Assembly: GCF_016765655.2 (NCBI RefSeq)
Contig: NZ_CP086106.1
Location: 3,034,501 to 3,098,500, forward strand
DNA length: 64,000 nucleotides
Source: Skermanella mucosa
Lineage (GTDB): Bacteria > Pseudomonadota > Alphaproteobacteria > Azospirillales > Azospirillaceae
Direction of reading: 5' to 3'
Under the pieces are notes generated by a model, which worked only from the letters and a program-made list of their open reading frames with translations, had not been told where the DNA came from and did no database searches. The position numbers were made by a program, and so were the translations under genes. Shown here one piece after another: positions 43,012 to 50,641 of this stretch; positions within the stretch are counted from its first letter, which is position 1; every line of letters starts with the position of its first letter.

Positions 43012-44380
43012 CTTCTTTCTCCTCTTGCGTCCGGGGGGAGCCCGGGACGAACGGGATCATCCCCTGGACCGTCACGCCGCCCCCGGGCTGCGACAGGATG
43101 GCGATCGACCCGCCAAGCGCCCTCACCTGGTCGGACATCGCATGGATGCCGATCCCGGCCCGGTCGTCGCTGGCGATACCCCGACCGTCGTCCCGAACGC
43201 TGAACCCGACCGCGTCACCCGCGCCGGGTTCCCGCACGGAACGGAGCTCGACCTCCACCCTCGTGGCGCCGGCATGACGGGCGACGTTCATCAGGCTTTC
43301 CTGCACGACCCGATAGAGGGTCACCGACGCGGTATCGTCAAGCCGGTCGATGGTATGGGCGACATCCCCGGGCAGACGGAGGTGCCAGTCGATGCCCGGC
43401 TCGTTGACGCGCCAGCGCTTGACGGTATCGGCAAGCACCGCGGACAGCGGCAAATGCTCCAGCGCCATGGGCCGCAGCCGGTCGAGCAGGCGCCGGCTCA
43501 TGCGCTGGACGGTATCGGCGAGGCCCAGCACGGTTTCGCATCGCTCGGTGACGGCACCGCCGGCAGCATCGGGCAGGGTCCGGGCGACCTGTGCGAGCGA
43601 CCGGATCTCGACCCGGATCCCGAAAAGGCAGGGTCCCAGCTCGTCATGGATCTCGCCAGCGATCTGGCGCCGCTCCGCCTCCTGGACCTCGATCAGCTTG
43701 CGGCCGAGTTCGCGGTTCCTGTCCTCCGCCTGGCGCAATTCCAGGGCCAGCGTGTTGATCGTTTCGCCGATGCGCCGGAGTTCGCGCACCCGGATCGGTT
43801 CCAGGTGGACCTGGTACTCGTGGCGGCCCAGCCGCTCCAGGGCTCCCGACAATTGCGCCAGGGGCCGCAGCGCCCGCTCCATGGCGATCCAGGAGAGGAT
43901 TATCGCGGCAGCCGAGACCATCGCCAGGATCAGCGCCAAGTTCGTCAGATCGGCCCAGACCTCGGCGATCTCGTCTTCCGGCGCCGCCACGACCAGGACC
44001 CGCGCGGGCGCGCCGTTCGACAGGCGCATCCTGATCTCCTCCTGCCGGTGGTCGGGACCGACCAGCCGGTAGAACCAGTCCGGAACACGGGTCGTCACCA
44101 GCGCCGGCAGGGCGGTCGCGGCACCGTCGGCGGCGATCGCGATCCGGACATGCCTGAGCGGCAGCATCGCCAGTGCGGAACTGATGGCATCCGCCGCCGA
44201 CCGGGGATCGGGAGCGCCGGCCAGCGTCCGGATCACCAGCGTCGTCGCCAGCTCCATGCCCGCGTCCACCTCCGTTTCGACCGCGGTCCTGGCATTGACC
44301 ACGACCGCTATGCCGGCCACCAGCACCGCCAGGGCAAGCACGGCGGAGAACAGAAGCACGAAGCGGAGCTTGAACGACAC
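42983..44380 (-). CDS. Membrane sensor histidine kinase (NarX/HisKA_3 type)
   Basis: Protein of 465 aa. Two membrane helices (about 5-28 and 146-167) flank a periplasmic sensor of about 115 residues. A HAMP region is followed by the HisKA_3 dimerisation helix with the phospho-His in QIAGEIHDELGPCLFG, and the ATPase domain has VQESLMNVARHAGATRVEV and DDGRGI...GIGIHAMSDQV. It phosphorylates the overlapping NarL-type regulator. The signal is unknown. Confidence 0.92.
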   Translation of the reverse strand: MSFKLRFVLLFSAVLALAVLVAGIAVVVNARTAVETEVDAGMELATTLVIRTLAGAPDPRSAADAISSALAMLPLRHVRIAIAADGAATALPALVTTRVPDWFYRLVGPDHRQEEIRMRLSNGAPARVLVVAAPEDEIAEVWADLTNLALILAMVSAAAIILSWIAMERALRPLAQLSGALERLGRHEYQVHLEPIRVRELRRIGETINTLALELRQAEDRNRELGRKLIEVQEAERRQIAGEIHDELGPCLFGIRVEIRSLAQVARTLPDAAGGAVTERCETVLGLADTVQRMSRRLLDRLRPMALEHLPLSAVLADTVKRWRVNEPGIDWHLRLPGDVAHTIDRLDDTASVTLYRVVQESLMNVARHAGATRVEVELRSVREPGAGDAVGFSVRDDGRGIASDDRAGIGIHAMSDQVRALGGSIAILSQPGGGVTVQGMIPFVPGSPRTQEEKEDGRNARRKA

Positions 44381-44434
44381 GACGGGATCTCCTGAGGCAC
44401 CCGACTGGCGGCGGACTCGCGGCCGCGATACGGT

Positions 44435-44467
44435 CCGGGGGCGCGGACAGGAAGTCCGCGCCCCCGG
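44435..44467. terminator. 14-bp hairpin between the DUF2076 and kinase genes
   Basis: Perfect GC stem (44435-44448 with 44454-44467) with an AGGAA loop, 37 bases after the DUF2076 stop on the minus strand. No U-tract. Confidence 0.6.
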
Positions 44468-44503
44468 GGTCAGATTGCCTCAGCCTCGACGATGGGGAAA
44501 GCG

Positions 44504-45100
44504 TCAGATCTCCTCGTCGCCCCCGAAGAAATCGCCGCCCTCGTCGGCCGCGAACTCCTCGGGAACCTGTTCCTCGACCGCGCCGACGGCTTCATCGGCC
44601 ATCGCCTCGCCCGACGAGAACATGCTGCCGAGCGCATTGCCGATCAGCATGCCGCCGGCGACGCCCATGGCCGTCTGCATGGCGCCCGCCATGAAGCCGC
44701 CGCCCTGGCGCTGCTGGTGTTGCGGGTTGGCGTAGGCGGCCACCCGCGGGTCGCCGGGAGGGGCGGCATGCCGCTGGCTTCCCCACGGCGAGTTGGACGG
44801 CGGCGCCGGCTGGCGCTGCTGCGACCCGCCGCCGAACAGGCTGCCGAACAGTCCGCCGCCCCCAGACGCCGGGCGGGACTGCAGTTCCTGCTCCAGCTCC
44901 TGGATGCGGGCCTGGGAGGCGGCAAGGGCCTGCTCCTGGATGACGATCGCTTGCGCCATCAGGTAGGGAGCCGCAGGCTGACGGGCCACCTGCTCGCGGA
45001 TAAAGCCCTCGGCCTGGGCGTCGCGCGGGCCGGACTGGGCCTCCGCTTGCCGCAGCTTGCCGAAAAGCTCGTCGATGATCTGGCGTTCGTTGTTGTCCAT
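44504..45100 (-). CDS. DUF2076 domain-containing protein
   Basis: Protein of 198 aa. The N-terminal helical DUF2076 module (NERQIIDELFGKLRQAEAQ, then REQVARQPAAPYLMAQAIVI) spans about 1-75. A glycine-rich GGGLFGSLFGGG linker and Gln/Pro-rich stretch follow. Then comes a hydrophobic glycine-rich helix (about 135-160, MAGAMQTAMGVAGGMLIG) and an acidic tail ending DEEI. Found widely in proteobacteria, possibly a periplasmic or membrane-associated ligand protein; function unknown. It follows the Bax-inhibitor-1 gene on the same strand by 58 bases. Confidence 0.88.
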   Translation of the reverse strand: MDNNERQIIDELFGKLRQAEAQSGPRDAQAEGFIREQVARQPAAPYLMAQAIVIQEQALAASQARIQELEQELQSRPASGGGGLFGSLFGGGSQQRQPAPPSNSPWGSQRHAAPPGDPRVAAYANPQHQQRQGGGFMAGAMQTAMGVAGGMLIGNALGSMFSSGEAMADEAVGAVEEQVPEEFAADEGGDFFGGDEEI

Positions 45101-45158
45101 GATTGTCCCGCTGAGATTGTTTTTATGGCGATGGGGCGAAGGATCGGTGTCCGCCCGG

Positions 45159-45896
45159 CTATTCCTCGCGCTGCCCGGTGAGCTGGAGCAGCATCTGGAA
45201 CAGGTTGATGAAGTTCAGGTAGAGGCTGAGGGCGCCCATCACGGCCAGCTTCGTGTTGGTGTCATGGCCGTAATGCTCGGCGTAGCTCTCCTTGATGTTC
45301 TGGGTGTCGTAGGCGGTCAGGCCGGTGAACACCACCACGCCGATCACGGAGATGGCGAACTGCAGCGCGCTCGACCCGAGGAAGACGTTGACGATGCTGG
45401 CGATCACGATGCCGATCAGGCCCATGATCAGGAACGAGCCCATCTTCGACAGGTCGGTCTTGGTCGTGTAGCCCCACAGGCTGGTCGCAGCGAACATCGC
45501 CGAGGTGATGAAGAAGACCCGGGCGACGCTGGCCCCGGTGAAGACCAGGAAGATCGACGCCATCGACACGCCCATCACGGCGCAGAACGCCCAGAACGTC
45601 ATCTGGAGCGCCGACGAGGACATCTGCTCGAAGCGCCAGGACAGCACGAAGATGAAGGCGAGCGGCGCCAGCATCACCACCCACTTCAGGGGCGTGGTGA
45701 AGATCGGCACGTAGAGCGCCGGGGTGCTGGCGACGAAGGCGGCGATCAGGCCGGTGATGGCCAGACCCAGCACCATGAAATTGTAGACCCGCAGCATGTG
45801 CTTGCGCAGGCCCTCGTCGAAGGCGCCCTGATCGACGGCACGGCCGAAGACTCCCGGCTGGTTGGGCGGCTGCCGGTTCGGATACTGGTTGAACAT
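45159..45896 (-). CDS. Bax inhibitor-1/YccA family membrane protein
   Basis: Seven-helix membrane protein of 245 aa. The family tail LTAYDTQNIKESYAEHYGHD and the loop GYTTKTDLSKMGSFLIMGLIG are clear, including the two Asp residues thought to gate proton-dependent calcium leak. Bacterial relatives (YccA, YetJ) modulate FtsH or ion leakage under stress. The ATG at 45896 is preceded by CAGGGAG. Confidence 0.93.
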   Translation of the reverse strand: MFNQYPNRQPPNQPGVFGRAVDQGAFDEGLRKHMLRVYNFMVLGLAITGLIAAFVASTPALYVPIFTTPLKWVVMLAPLAFIFVLSWRFEQMSSSALQMTFWAFCAVMGVSMASIFLVFTGASVARVFFITSAMFAATSLWGYTTKTDLSKMGSFLIMGLIGIVIASIVNVFLGSSALQFAISVIGVVVFTGLTAYDTQNIKESYAEHYGHDTNTKLAVMGALSLYLNFINLFQMLLQLTGQREE

Positions 45897-45958
45897 GGTT
45901 GCTCCCTGATCCTGGTTGTCTCAACAGGCTGGTTGATGTTTGGTCACAGGCCGGAGGG

Positions 45959-46729
45959 TCACCGGCTGATCCGGGCGGCCAGCGTCAGCAGGTCATCCCG
46001 GTCGGCCGATCCGCCCAGGACATAGGCGAACCATCCGGACTGCCAATAGGCGATGGTCACGCCGTCGACCTCCTCGGCATAGGGCTGGTCGATGCTGAAG
46101 CTGTCGGTCTCCACCGCGAAAAGGGTCAGCGACTCCCCGGACGGACCATGGAACAGAACCTGGACGGCATTGCCCTGGTCCCAGGGGACGAGGTGCGAGG
46201 CGACCGGCGTGAAGGTCCTGGGCAGGTGCGGCAGCGGTATCGCCGGGCTTGAGCCGGTGGCGAGGTCGGCGATACGTTCCGGCGCCGTCGCGGAGCGCGT
46301 GAACAGGGCGTTGCGCTCCTCCACCAGGATCGTCCGGTGAGCATCGACCGCCTCGTCGGCATAGACAGGCAGGATATGTGCCGCGGACGCGGGGTCCGCG
46401 CCGAGGCCGCCGAACGTTGCGTGGGCGAGCCAGCCCGTGGCGAGCAGAAGCGACGCCGCGATGGCACGCCGGCTGCGATGCAGCGTCCTGCGAAGCGCGA
46501 GGCGGCGGCCAAGGCGCTCGGCCGGAAGGATGGCCTTGTCCACCCCGGCGACGGTCGCGGCCTCCGTCAGGGCCAGCCGCAATTCGTCCCTCCGGCACAG
46601 GTCGTCCATGACCTGCGCGGCAAGCTGGGGATGCCGCGACAGGTATTCCTCTACCTCGATGCGGCGTTCGGCATCGAGCTGGTCGTCGACATAGGCCATC
46701 AGGTCGAGTTCGGATATCGGTTCGGTCAT
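45959..46729 (-). CDS. Transmembrane anti-sigma factor
   Basis: Protein of 256 aa. The N-terminal cytosolic helix bundle (about 6-70; ELDLMAYVDDQLDAERRIEV) resembles the anti-sigma domain but has no zinc HxxxCxxC motif. A single membrane helix lies at about 88-108, and a 145-residue periplasmic domain follows. It starts 3 bases after the ECF sigma gene, and sequestration of that sigma at the membrane is the expected role. The released signal is unknown. Confidence 0.87.
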   Translation of the reverse strand: MTEPISELDLMAYVDDQLDAERRIEVEEYLSRHPQLAAQVMDDLCRRDELRLALTEAATVAGVDKAILPAERLGRRLALRRTLHRSRRAIAASLLLATGWLAHATFGGLGADPASAAHILPVYADEAVDAHRTILVEERNALFTRSATAPERIADLATGSSPAIPLPHLPRTFTPVASHLVPWDQGNAVQVLFHGPSGESLTLFAVETDSFSIDQPYAEEVDGVTIAYWQSGWFAYVLGGSADRDDLLTLAARISR

Positions 46730-46732
46730 GGC

Positions 46733-47260
46733 TCACCTCACCAGGCGCAGGGAGGGTCTGTTCCCGGCCGGCACGTCGATCGGCGCGGCCGCCGAACTCC
46801 CGCGCAGGGCTTCCCGGGCACGGGCAAGGCGCGACATCACGGTGCCGACCGGGATGTCCAGCAGTTCGGCCGCGTCCTTGTAACTGAAGTTCTCGACGGC
46901 GATCAGCACCATCACCTCGCGCTGGTCGTCCGGCAGGCGCATCAGCGACGCGATGGTCTCGCTGAAATGCACCTGGGTGAACTGGGTGGGGGGAACGGCC
47001 TCCGACGCGAGGGACCCGATCTGGTCGGCGACCTCGCCCTCGAGAGCGCGCCGCCGCAGGGCCGAAGCATTCGTGTTGTGCATGATGCCGAACAGCCACT
47101 TGCGCAAGTCCCGGCGGGGGTCCCAAGACCCGGCGCCCTCGATCGCGCGCGCAAGGGTTTCCTGCACCAGATCGTCGGACTGGTCGGTGTTGCCGGTGAG
47201 CGCCAGGGCGTAGCGGCGGAGCGGCAGGATATGGTCTTTGAGCAGCGGGTGCATGGCCAT
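46733..47260 (-). CDS. ECF-type RNA polymerase sigma factor
   Basis: Sigma-70 family factor of 175 aa from ATG 47260, or 180 from GTG 47275. Region 2 (LRRYALALTGNTDQSDDLVQ, then DLRKWLFGIMHN) and region 4 (DDQREVMVLIAVENFSYKDA, then IPVGTVMSRLARAREAL) are intact, region 3 absent as usual for ECF factors. GGAA seven bases before ATG 47260 decides the start. It is co-transcribed with its anti-sigma gene. Targets are unknown; I could not define a confident promoter motif. Confidence 0.92.
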   Translation of the reverse strand: MAMHPLLKDHILPLRRYALALTGNTDQSDDLVQETLARAIEGAGSWDPRRDLRKWLFGIMHNTNASALRRRALEGEVADQIGSLASEAVPPTQFTQVHFSETIASLMRLPDDQREVMVLIAVENFSYKDAAELLDIPVGTVMSRLARAREALRGSSAAAPIDVPAGNRPSLRLVR

Positions 47261-47407
47261 CGTCTCGTTCCGCACATATTCGCGTGGCTCGACGATTTAT
47301 TCCCCGGGCTTCCACGATCCGGGAAAATTTCTTCACCGGGATGGAGATCCCGCCGCCGGCTGCGATGCAGCCTTTGAATATCCCCCACGGGACCTTAGAT
47401 TGAGACC

Positions 47408-47725
47408 ATGACACATATCGACGACCGTAGGCTCGACCGCCGTTTCGAGCGACTGGAGCGGCAACTGCCTGCGAGTGCCGCGCGCGTGCTGCGCTGGCTG
47501 CGCGATCCCCAAGCCACCTGGGTCAGGATTCCCGTCGGACTGCTGCTGGTGATCGGCGGGCTTCTCAGCTTCCTGCCGATCCTGGGGATCTGGATGCTGC
47601 CGCTGGGTCTGCTTCTGCTGGCCCAGGACATACCCGTCCTCAAGCGCCCGACCAGCAGGGCGATGATCCGCCTGGAGCGCCGGTGGGTGGAGTGGCGCCG
47701 CCGGCGGGCGGCGAGGAACCAGTAA
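47408..47725 (+). CDS. Small membrane protein, PGPGW-like
   Basis: Protein of 105 aa. A basic N-terminal helix (RRLDRRFERLERQLP), two hydrophobic segments (about 40-58 and 60-76; GIWMLPLGLLLLAQDIPVL), then a very basic tail with RRRRAARNQ. It resembles putative transmembrane PGPGW-type proteins of unknown function. Its transcript ends at the hairpin 47741-47774. The divergent neighbour is the ECF sigma gene. Confidence 0.7.
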   Translation: MTHIDDRRLDRRFERLERQLPASAARVLRWLRDPQATWVRIPVGLLLVIGGLLSFLPILGIWMLPLGLLLLAQDIPVLKRPTSRAMIRLERRWVEWRRRRAARNQ

Positions 47726-47740
47726 CGCCCGGTCAACGAA

Positions 47741-47774
47741 AAAGGGGAGAGCCGGTATTGCGGCACTCCCCTTT
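47741..47774 (-). terminator. Bidirectional terminator with a U-tract on the minus strand
   Basis: AAAGGGGAG (47741-47749) pairs with CTCCCCTTT (47766-47774), and inside it GCCG pairs with CGGC around a 6-base loop. On the minus strand it runs into TTTTT, ending the DUF1127/28-codon transcript. It can also stop the plus-strand membrane-protein gene. Confidence 0.78.
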
Positions 47775-47791
47775 CCGGATCTTCCCAAGGC

Positions 47792-47878
47792 TCAACCGAG
47801 CCACAGGCCGACATTCATCATCGCCAGGCCGAACACGGCCCTCAGCAGGATGGCCGTCTCGAGCGGGGAGCCGGTCAT
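47792..47878 (-). CDS. 28-codon hydrophobic small protein
   Basis: A short ORF, not previously listed by length-limited callers, encodes 28 residues starting MTGSPLETAILLRAVFG and ending NVGLWLG. Residues about 9-27 could span a membrane. GAGGGG sits 7 bases before the ATG, inside the 11-base gap after the stop of the DUF1127 gene, so translation is likely coupled. The minus-strand terminator begins 18 bases after its stop. These features argue for a real small protein; no family is recognised. Confidence 0.6.
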   Translation of the reverse strand: MTGSPLETAILLRAVFGLAMMNVGLWLG

Positions 47879-47889
47879 GCCGTGTCCCC

Positions 47890-48282
47890 TCAGGCGACCA
47901 GCCGGCGGCGGACATACTTGATGCGACCGGCCCGGAAGTCTTCGAGATCGCCGCGGCAGACCCCGATGTCCGCCAGATCTTCGTCGGTCATGCTCAGCAG
48001 CGTGCTGAGATCGGAGTGGCGTACCAGGGTGCCTCCATGCTGCCGGCGCGCGACCGACGGGATGCCGTCACGGTCGATGCCGATGTCGCTCAAGGCGCGG
48101 TCGCTGAGGCGGTCGAGCTGGGCCCTGGTCTGGTAAAGGGTCCAGTACCGGTAAAGGAGCGAGGAAACCCTGGCAAAGATGCTGCGATCCTCGGACGGCT
48201 TCGCCGTCTCGGGACGGGAGCCGCGGAAGCCGGAGATGGTCGGCTGGATCAGTTCGTTGGAATTGGTGGTGTAGGCGGTCAT
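47890..48282 (-). CDS. DUF1127 protein with two DUF1127-like segments
   Basis: Protein of 130 aa. The canonical DUF1127 helix pair is at about 45-78 (YRYWTLYQTRAQLDRLSDRA, then LSDIGIDRDGI). A second, degenerate copy is at about 92-120 (LSTLLSMTDEDLADIGVCRG). DUF1127 proteins are small Arg-rich proteins; some bind RNA and affect phosphate or carbon metabolism and stress adaptation in alphaproteobacteria. GGGAG lies 6 bases before the ATG. Confidence 0.85.
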   Translation of the reverse strand: MTAYTTNSNELIQPTISGFRGSRPETAKPSEDRSIFARVSSLLYRYWTLYQTRAQLDRLSDRALSDIGIDRDGIPSVARRQHGGTLVRHSDLSTLLSMTDEDLADIGVCRGDLEDFRAGRIKYVRRRLVA

Positions 48283-48413
48283 GAGTCGCTCCCAAGGAAT
48301 ACAGTACGGGTAGCGCTTCTCTCCCTGCTTCGATTCTTCGGCTCGAATGCTTGTTCGGTTCGGGTCGGATCGGTTCGTGTCAGGCCGACTCGGCGGCCGG
48401 ACGTTCCAACCCT

Positions 48414-48704
48414 TCAGTTACCGATAGTGCCCCGCAGCGCTCCGACGCTGTTGAGGCCGCCGGTGTGGACACGGAGGCCATGGCGGCCTTCCAGCGCTGC
48501 GGCAGCCCAGGAAAGATTGCCGCTGGTGACATCGACGTCCTGGCGGTCGCGGGGGGAAAGCGAGTCCAGCTCGGCCTGCAGGCGACGCTGCTCCAGGTGC
48601 GCTTCGGCCCGATGGAACCACCCGGCGACGGTATTCGCCAGAATCCGGCGGGCAGCGTGGAAGAACCCGGTGTGGATGGGCTGAGTGACGTTCATGCTCG
48701 ACAT
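48414..48704 (-). CDS. Small DUF1127-like protein
   Basis: Protein of 96 aa. A helix WFHRAEAHLEQRRLQAELDS is followed by LSPRDRQDVDVTSG, the same layout as DUF1127 but without the D-I/M-G motif after the leucines. The C-terminal 30 residues are glycine-rich. GGAA lies 7 bases before the ATG at 48704. It is the middle gene of a three-member minus-strand run. Confidence 0.65.
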   Translation of the reverse strand: MSSMNVTQPIHTGFFHAARRILANTVAGWFHRAEAHLEQRRLQAELDSLSPRDRQDVDVTSGNLSWAAAALEGRHGLRVHTGGLNSVGALRGTIGN

Positions 48705-48793
48705 AGTGCCGTTCCTTTTGACTGGGCGGACGGCGCCTCTCTCCCGGATATCCGTAACTTGCTCTTCTTGGATAGGCTTTGGCGGCGTGAGGC

Positions 48794-49033
48794 TCAGTGG
48801 CTCTCACGCAGGATGCCGAACGTGCCGGCGGCTTTCGCGCCACCCTGGCTGTTGGCGGCCTTCGCAGGCGTCAGTCTGGTCTCGGCGGCGTCGTAGGCGA
48901 TCCGCACGATGTCGCCGCGGTACAGACCCATGTCCTTGAGTTCGGCATCGGACAGCTGCGACAGTTCCGAATAGGTGGACCGGAAAGCGCGGTACTGGCT
49001 CCAGATCTGGCCGATATGCTTGAAGAGGTTCAT
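48794..49033 (-). CDS. DUF1127 domain-containing protein
   Basis: Protein of 79 aa with the classic motif WSQYRAFRSTYSELSQLSDA, then ELKDMGLYRGDI, close to the N-terminus, and a Lys/Ala/Gly-rich tail. The open frame upstream is spurious; ATG 49033 has GGAG at a spacing of 8. A perfect 17-bp inverted repeat lies 175 bases upstream. It is likely a stress-responsive RNA-binding small protein by family. Confidence 0.88.
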   Translation of the reverse strand: MNLFKHIGQIWSQYRAFRSTYSELSQLSDAELKDMGLYRGDIVRIAYDAAETRLTPAKAANSQGGAKAAGTFGILRESH

Positions 49034-49463
49034 AACTCGATCTCCGACGGTAACTGGCGCCGGCGAGGTCGATCGAGCCCCGCGATGGCCAGGAGTAGAT
49101 TGCAAGCCGCATCCCTGTGGCGCGTCTTCCCTCCCCGGCTGGGCGTGGCTCTTGTTCGGCCCGATGCTTAGTAAGGTATGTTTGCACCGCCGGCCTCGCC
49201 AACGCATATGCTGCATAGCAGCATTGAGAGAGGCGATGAAACAAATGGCGCAATGAAAACGGTCCGTTAACCGGTTTTCGGCTGATGCTGCAGTGCAATA
49301 TATCGGTCCGGAAAGCGCCGCGCGCAAGGGTGCTGGATAGCCAAGTCCGAAAGTATGCGGACTCTGTCGGGCAAGGCGCCCATTTCGGCCGTTTGACGGA
49401 ACGGTCGGGACACCTATAGGTTCATTCGGAAGAATTACGAAGAAAACCGAAAGGGAGTCACGG
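49034..49463. other. 430-bp intergenic region between divergent genes
   Basis: I see no convincing gene here. It contains the palindrome at 49208-49224 and an imperfect repeat near 49254-49278 (GAAAACGG... CCGGTTTTC). An AT-richer stretch just before the ACT gene carries the ribosome site AAAGGGAG. A small RNA is possible but not supported. Confidence 0.4.
49208..49224. promoter_or_regulatory. ATGCTGC-ATA-GCAGCAT palindrome, operator candidate
   Basis: Perfect 7-bp arms around ATA, 175 bases upstream of the DUF1127 gene. It contains CTGC-N3-GCAG, the same core seen before the phasin gene, and fits the PhaR-type consensus as I remember it. Confidence 0.5.
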
Positions 49464-50000
49464 ATGCCCTCCGCAAAGCCATCGCTCGCGCTGGTCTCGA
49501 TACTCGCGGCCGACCGTGTCGGCCTGGTTTCCGCCATCGCCGGCCGCCTCTACGATCTCGGCATCAACCTGCGGGACACGACTTTCGCGGCGATGGGCCA
49601 GGGCGCGGAATTCAGCGCAGTCTGCGAGCTTCCGGGCGATCTCGGGACCGCGGAACTGGAGCGCGAGCTGGCCGCCCTTCCCGAGCTGGCGGAAGCCCGG
49701 GTGGATGTCACCGAATACGAATACGAAGCGACGCCGGGACCCGAAAGCCTCGTCACCCATACCATCGAGCTGAGCGGCGGCGACCAGTTGGGGCTGATCG
49801 CCCGGCTGGCGGAGGTTTTCCGGGAGTACGGCGCGAACATCGTTCGGCTCGAGGCGCAGACGATCCCGGGTTCCGGCGGTGACCGCTACATGACTCGCTT
49901 CGCGGTCGCCATTCCGCCCGCCCGGGCGGAAATCTGCCTCTCGGCGGTGGCCAACACGGCAGGCAGCCTTAGACTTGATTGCAGCGTCGAGGAGGCGTGA
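49464..50000 (+). CDS. Tandem ACT-domain regulator (GcvR-like)
   Basis: Protein of 178 aa made of two ACT domains (about 8-85 and 95-172). Each begins with a strand and DRVGLVSAIAGRLYDLGINL or DQLGLIARLAEVFREYGANI, the ligand-binding helix. The size and arrangement match GcvR-type proteins, which sense amino acids and regulate glycine cleavage or related genes by protein contact. It has no DNA-binding domain. The phenylalanine hydroxylase gene follows after one gene, but a functional link is only inference. Confidence 0.87.
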   Translation: MPSAKPSLALVSILAADRVGLVSAIAGRLYDLGINLRDTTFAAMGQGAEFSAVCELPGDLGTAELERELAALPELAEARVDVTEYEYEATPGPESLVTHTIELSGGDQLGLIARLAEVFREYGANIVRLEAQTIPGSGGDRYMTRFAVAIPPARAEICLSAVANTAGSLRLDCSVEEA

Positions 50001-50049
50001 TTCCCCGGGACACGCGATCGCGATGGTGCAATCACGATAGGGCGTAGGC

Positions 50050-50460
50050 ATGGCGAGCACTGCGAAACGGACCGACCCCAAGCTTTGGGAGAAGGTGAAG
50101 CAGGAGGTGACCGCCGGCGAAAAAGGCGGCCATGCCGGGCAATGGTCGGCCCGCAAGGCGCAGTTCGCCGTTCAGGAGTACAAGCGTCGGGGCGGCGGCT
50201 ACGAGGGCGGCAAGAAGAAGGACAACAGCCTTCGCCAGTGGACCGAGGAGGAGTGGGGAACCCGGTCGGGCGCGAAGAGCACCGAGACCGGCGAACGTTA
50301 CCTGCCGAAGGAGGCGCGCGACTCCCTGAGCCAGGAGGAGTACCGGCGCACTACCGCGAAGAAACGCACGGACATGCGCAAGGGCAAGCAGTTCTCGGGA
50401 CAGCCGGCCGACGTCGCCGAGAAGACGGCGAAGCATCGCGGCACCGGCAAAGCGACGTAG
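50050..50460 (+). CDS. DUF5872 domain-containing protein
   Basis: Basic, hydrophilic protein of 136 aa matching DUF5872: KLWEKVKQEVTAGEKGGHAG, WSARKAQFAVQEYKRRGG, WTEEEWGTRSG and ERYLPKEARDSL. Highly charged, no membrane segment; probably a nucleic-acid-associated or stress protein, function unknown. Its N-terminal KGG segment recalls general-stress Gly-rich proteins. Confidence 0.85.
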   Translation: MASTAKRTDPKLWEKVKQEVTAGEKGGHAGQWSARKAQFAVQEYKRRGGGYEGGKKKDNSLRQWTEEEWGTRSGAKSTETGERYLPKEARDSLSQEEYRRTTAKKRTDMRKGKQFSGQPADVAEKTAKHRGTGKAT

Positions 50461-50641
50461 CGCCCACCGGTCGATCAGCGCTGCCGGGTTATCTTTTCGG
50501 CGGAATCCCCCTGCCTGGAGCCCCAGGCAGGCACAATATGACCATGACCGATGTGTTGTGGCTGAACCGGGCAGCGAGGGACCTGGACATCGGACTATCC
50601 TGTACCCAACGCCCGGCAGGGGCCGAACAGGGGAGGAGACG

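Noticed and set aside
47276-47310. ECF-sigma autoregulated promoter with GGGGAATAAATCG
   Set aside because: The motif lies so close to the gene start that a -10 box would fall on the start codon; I cannot support it.
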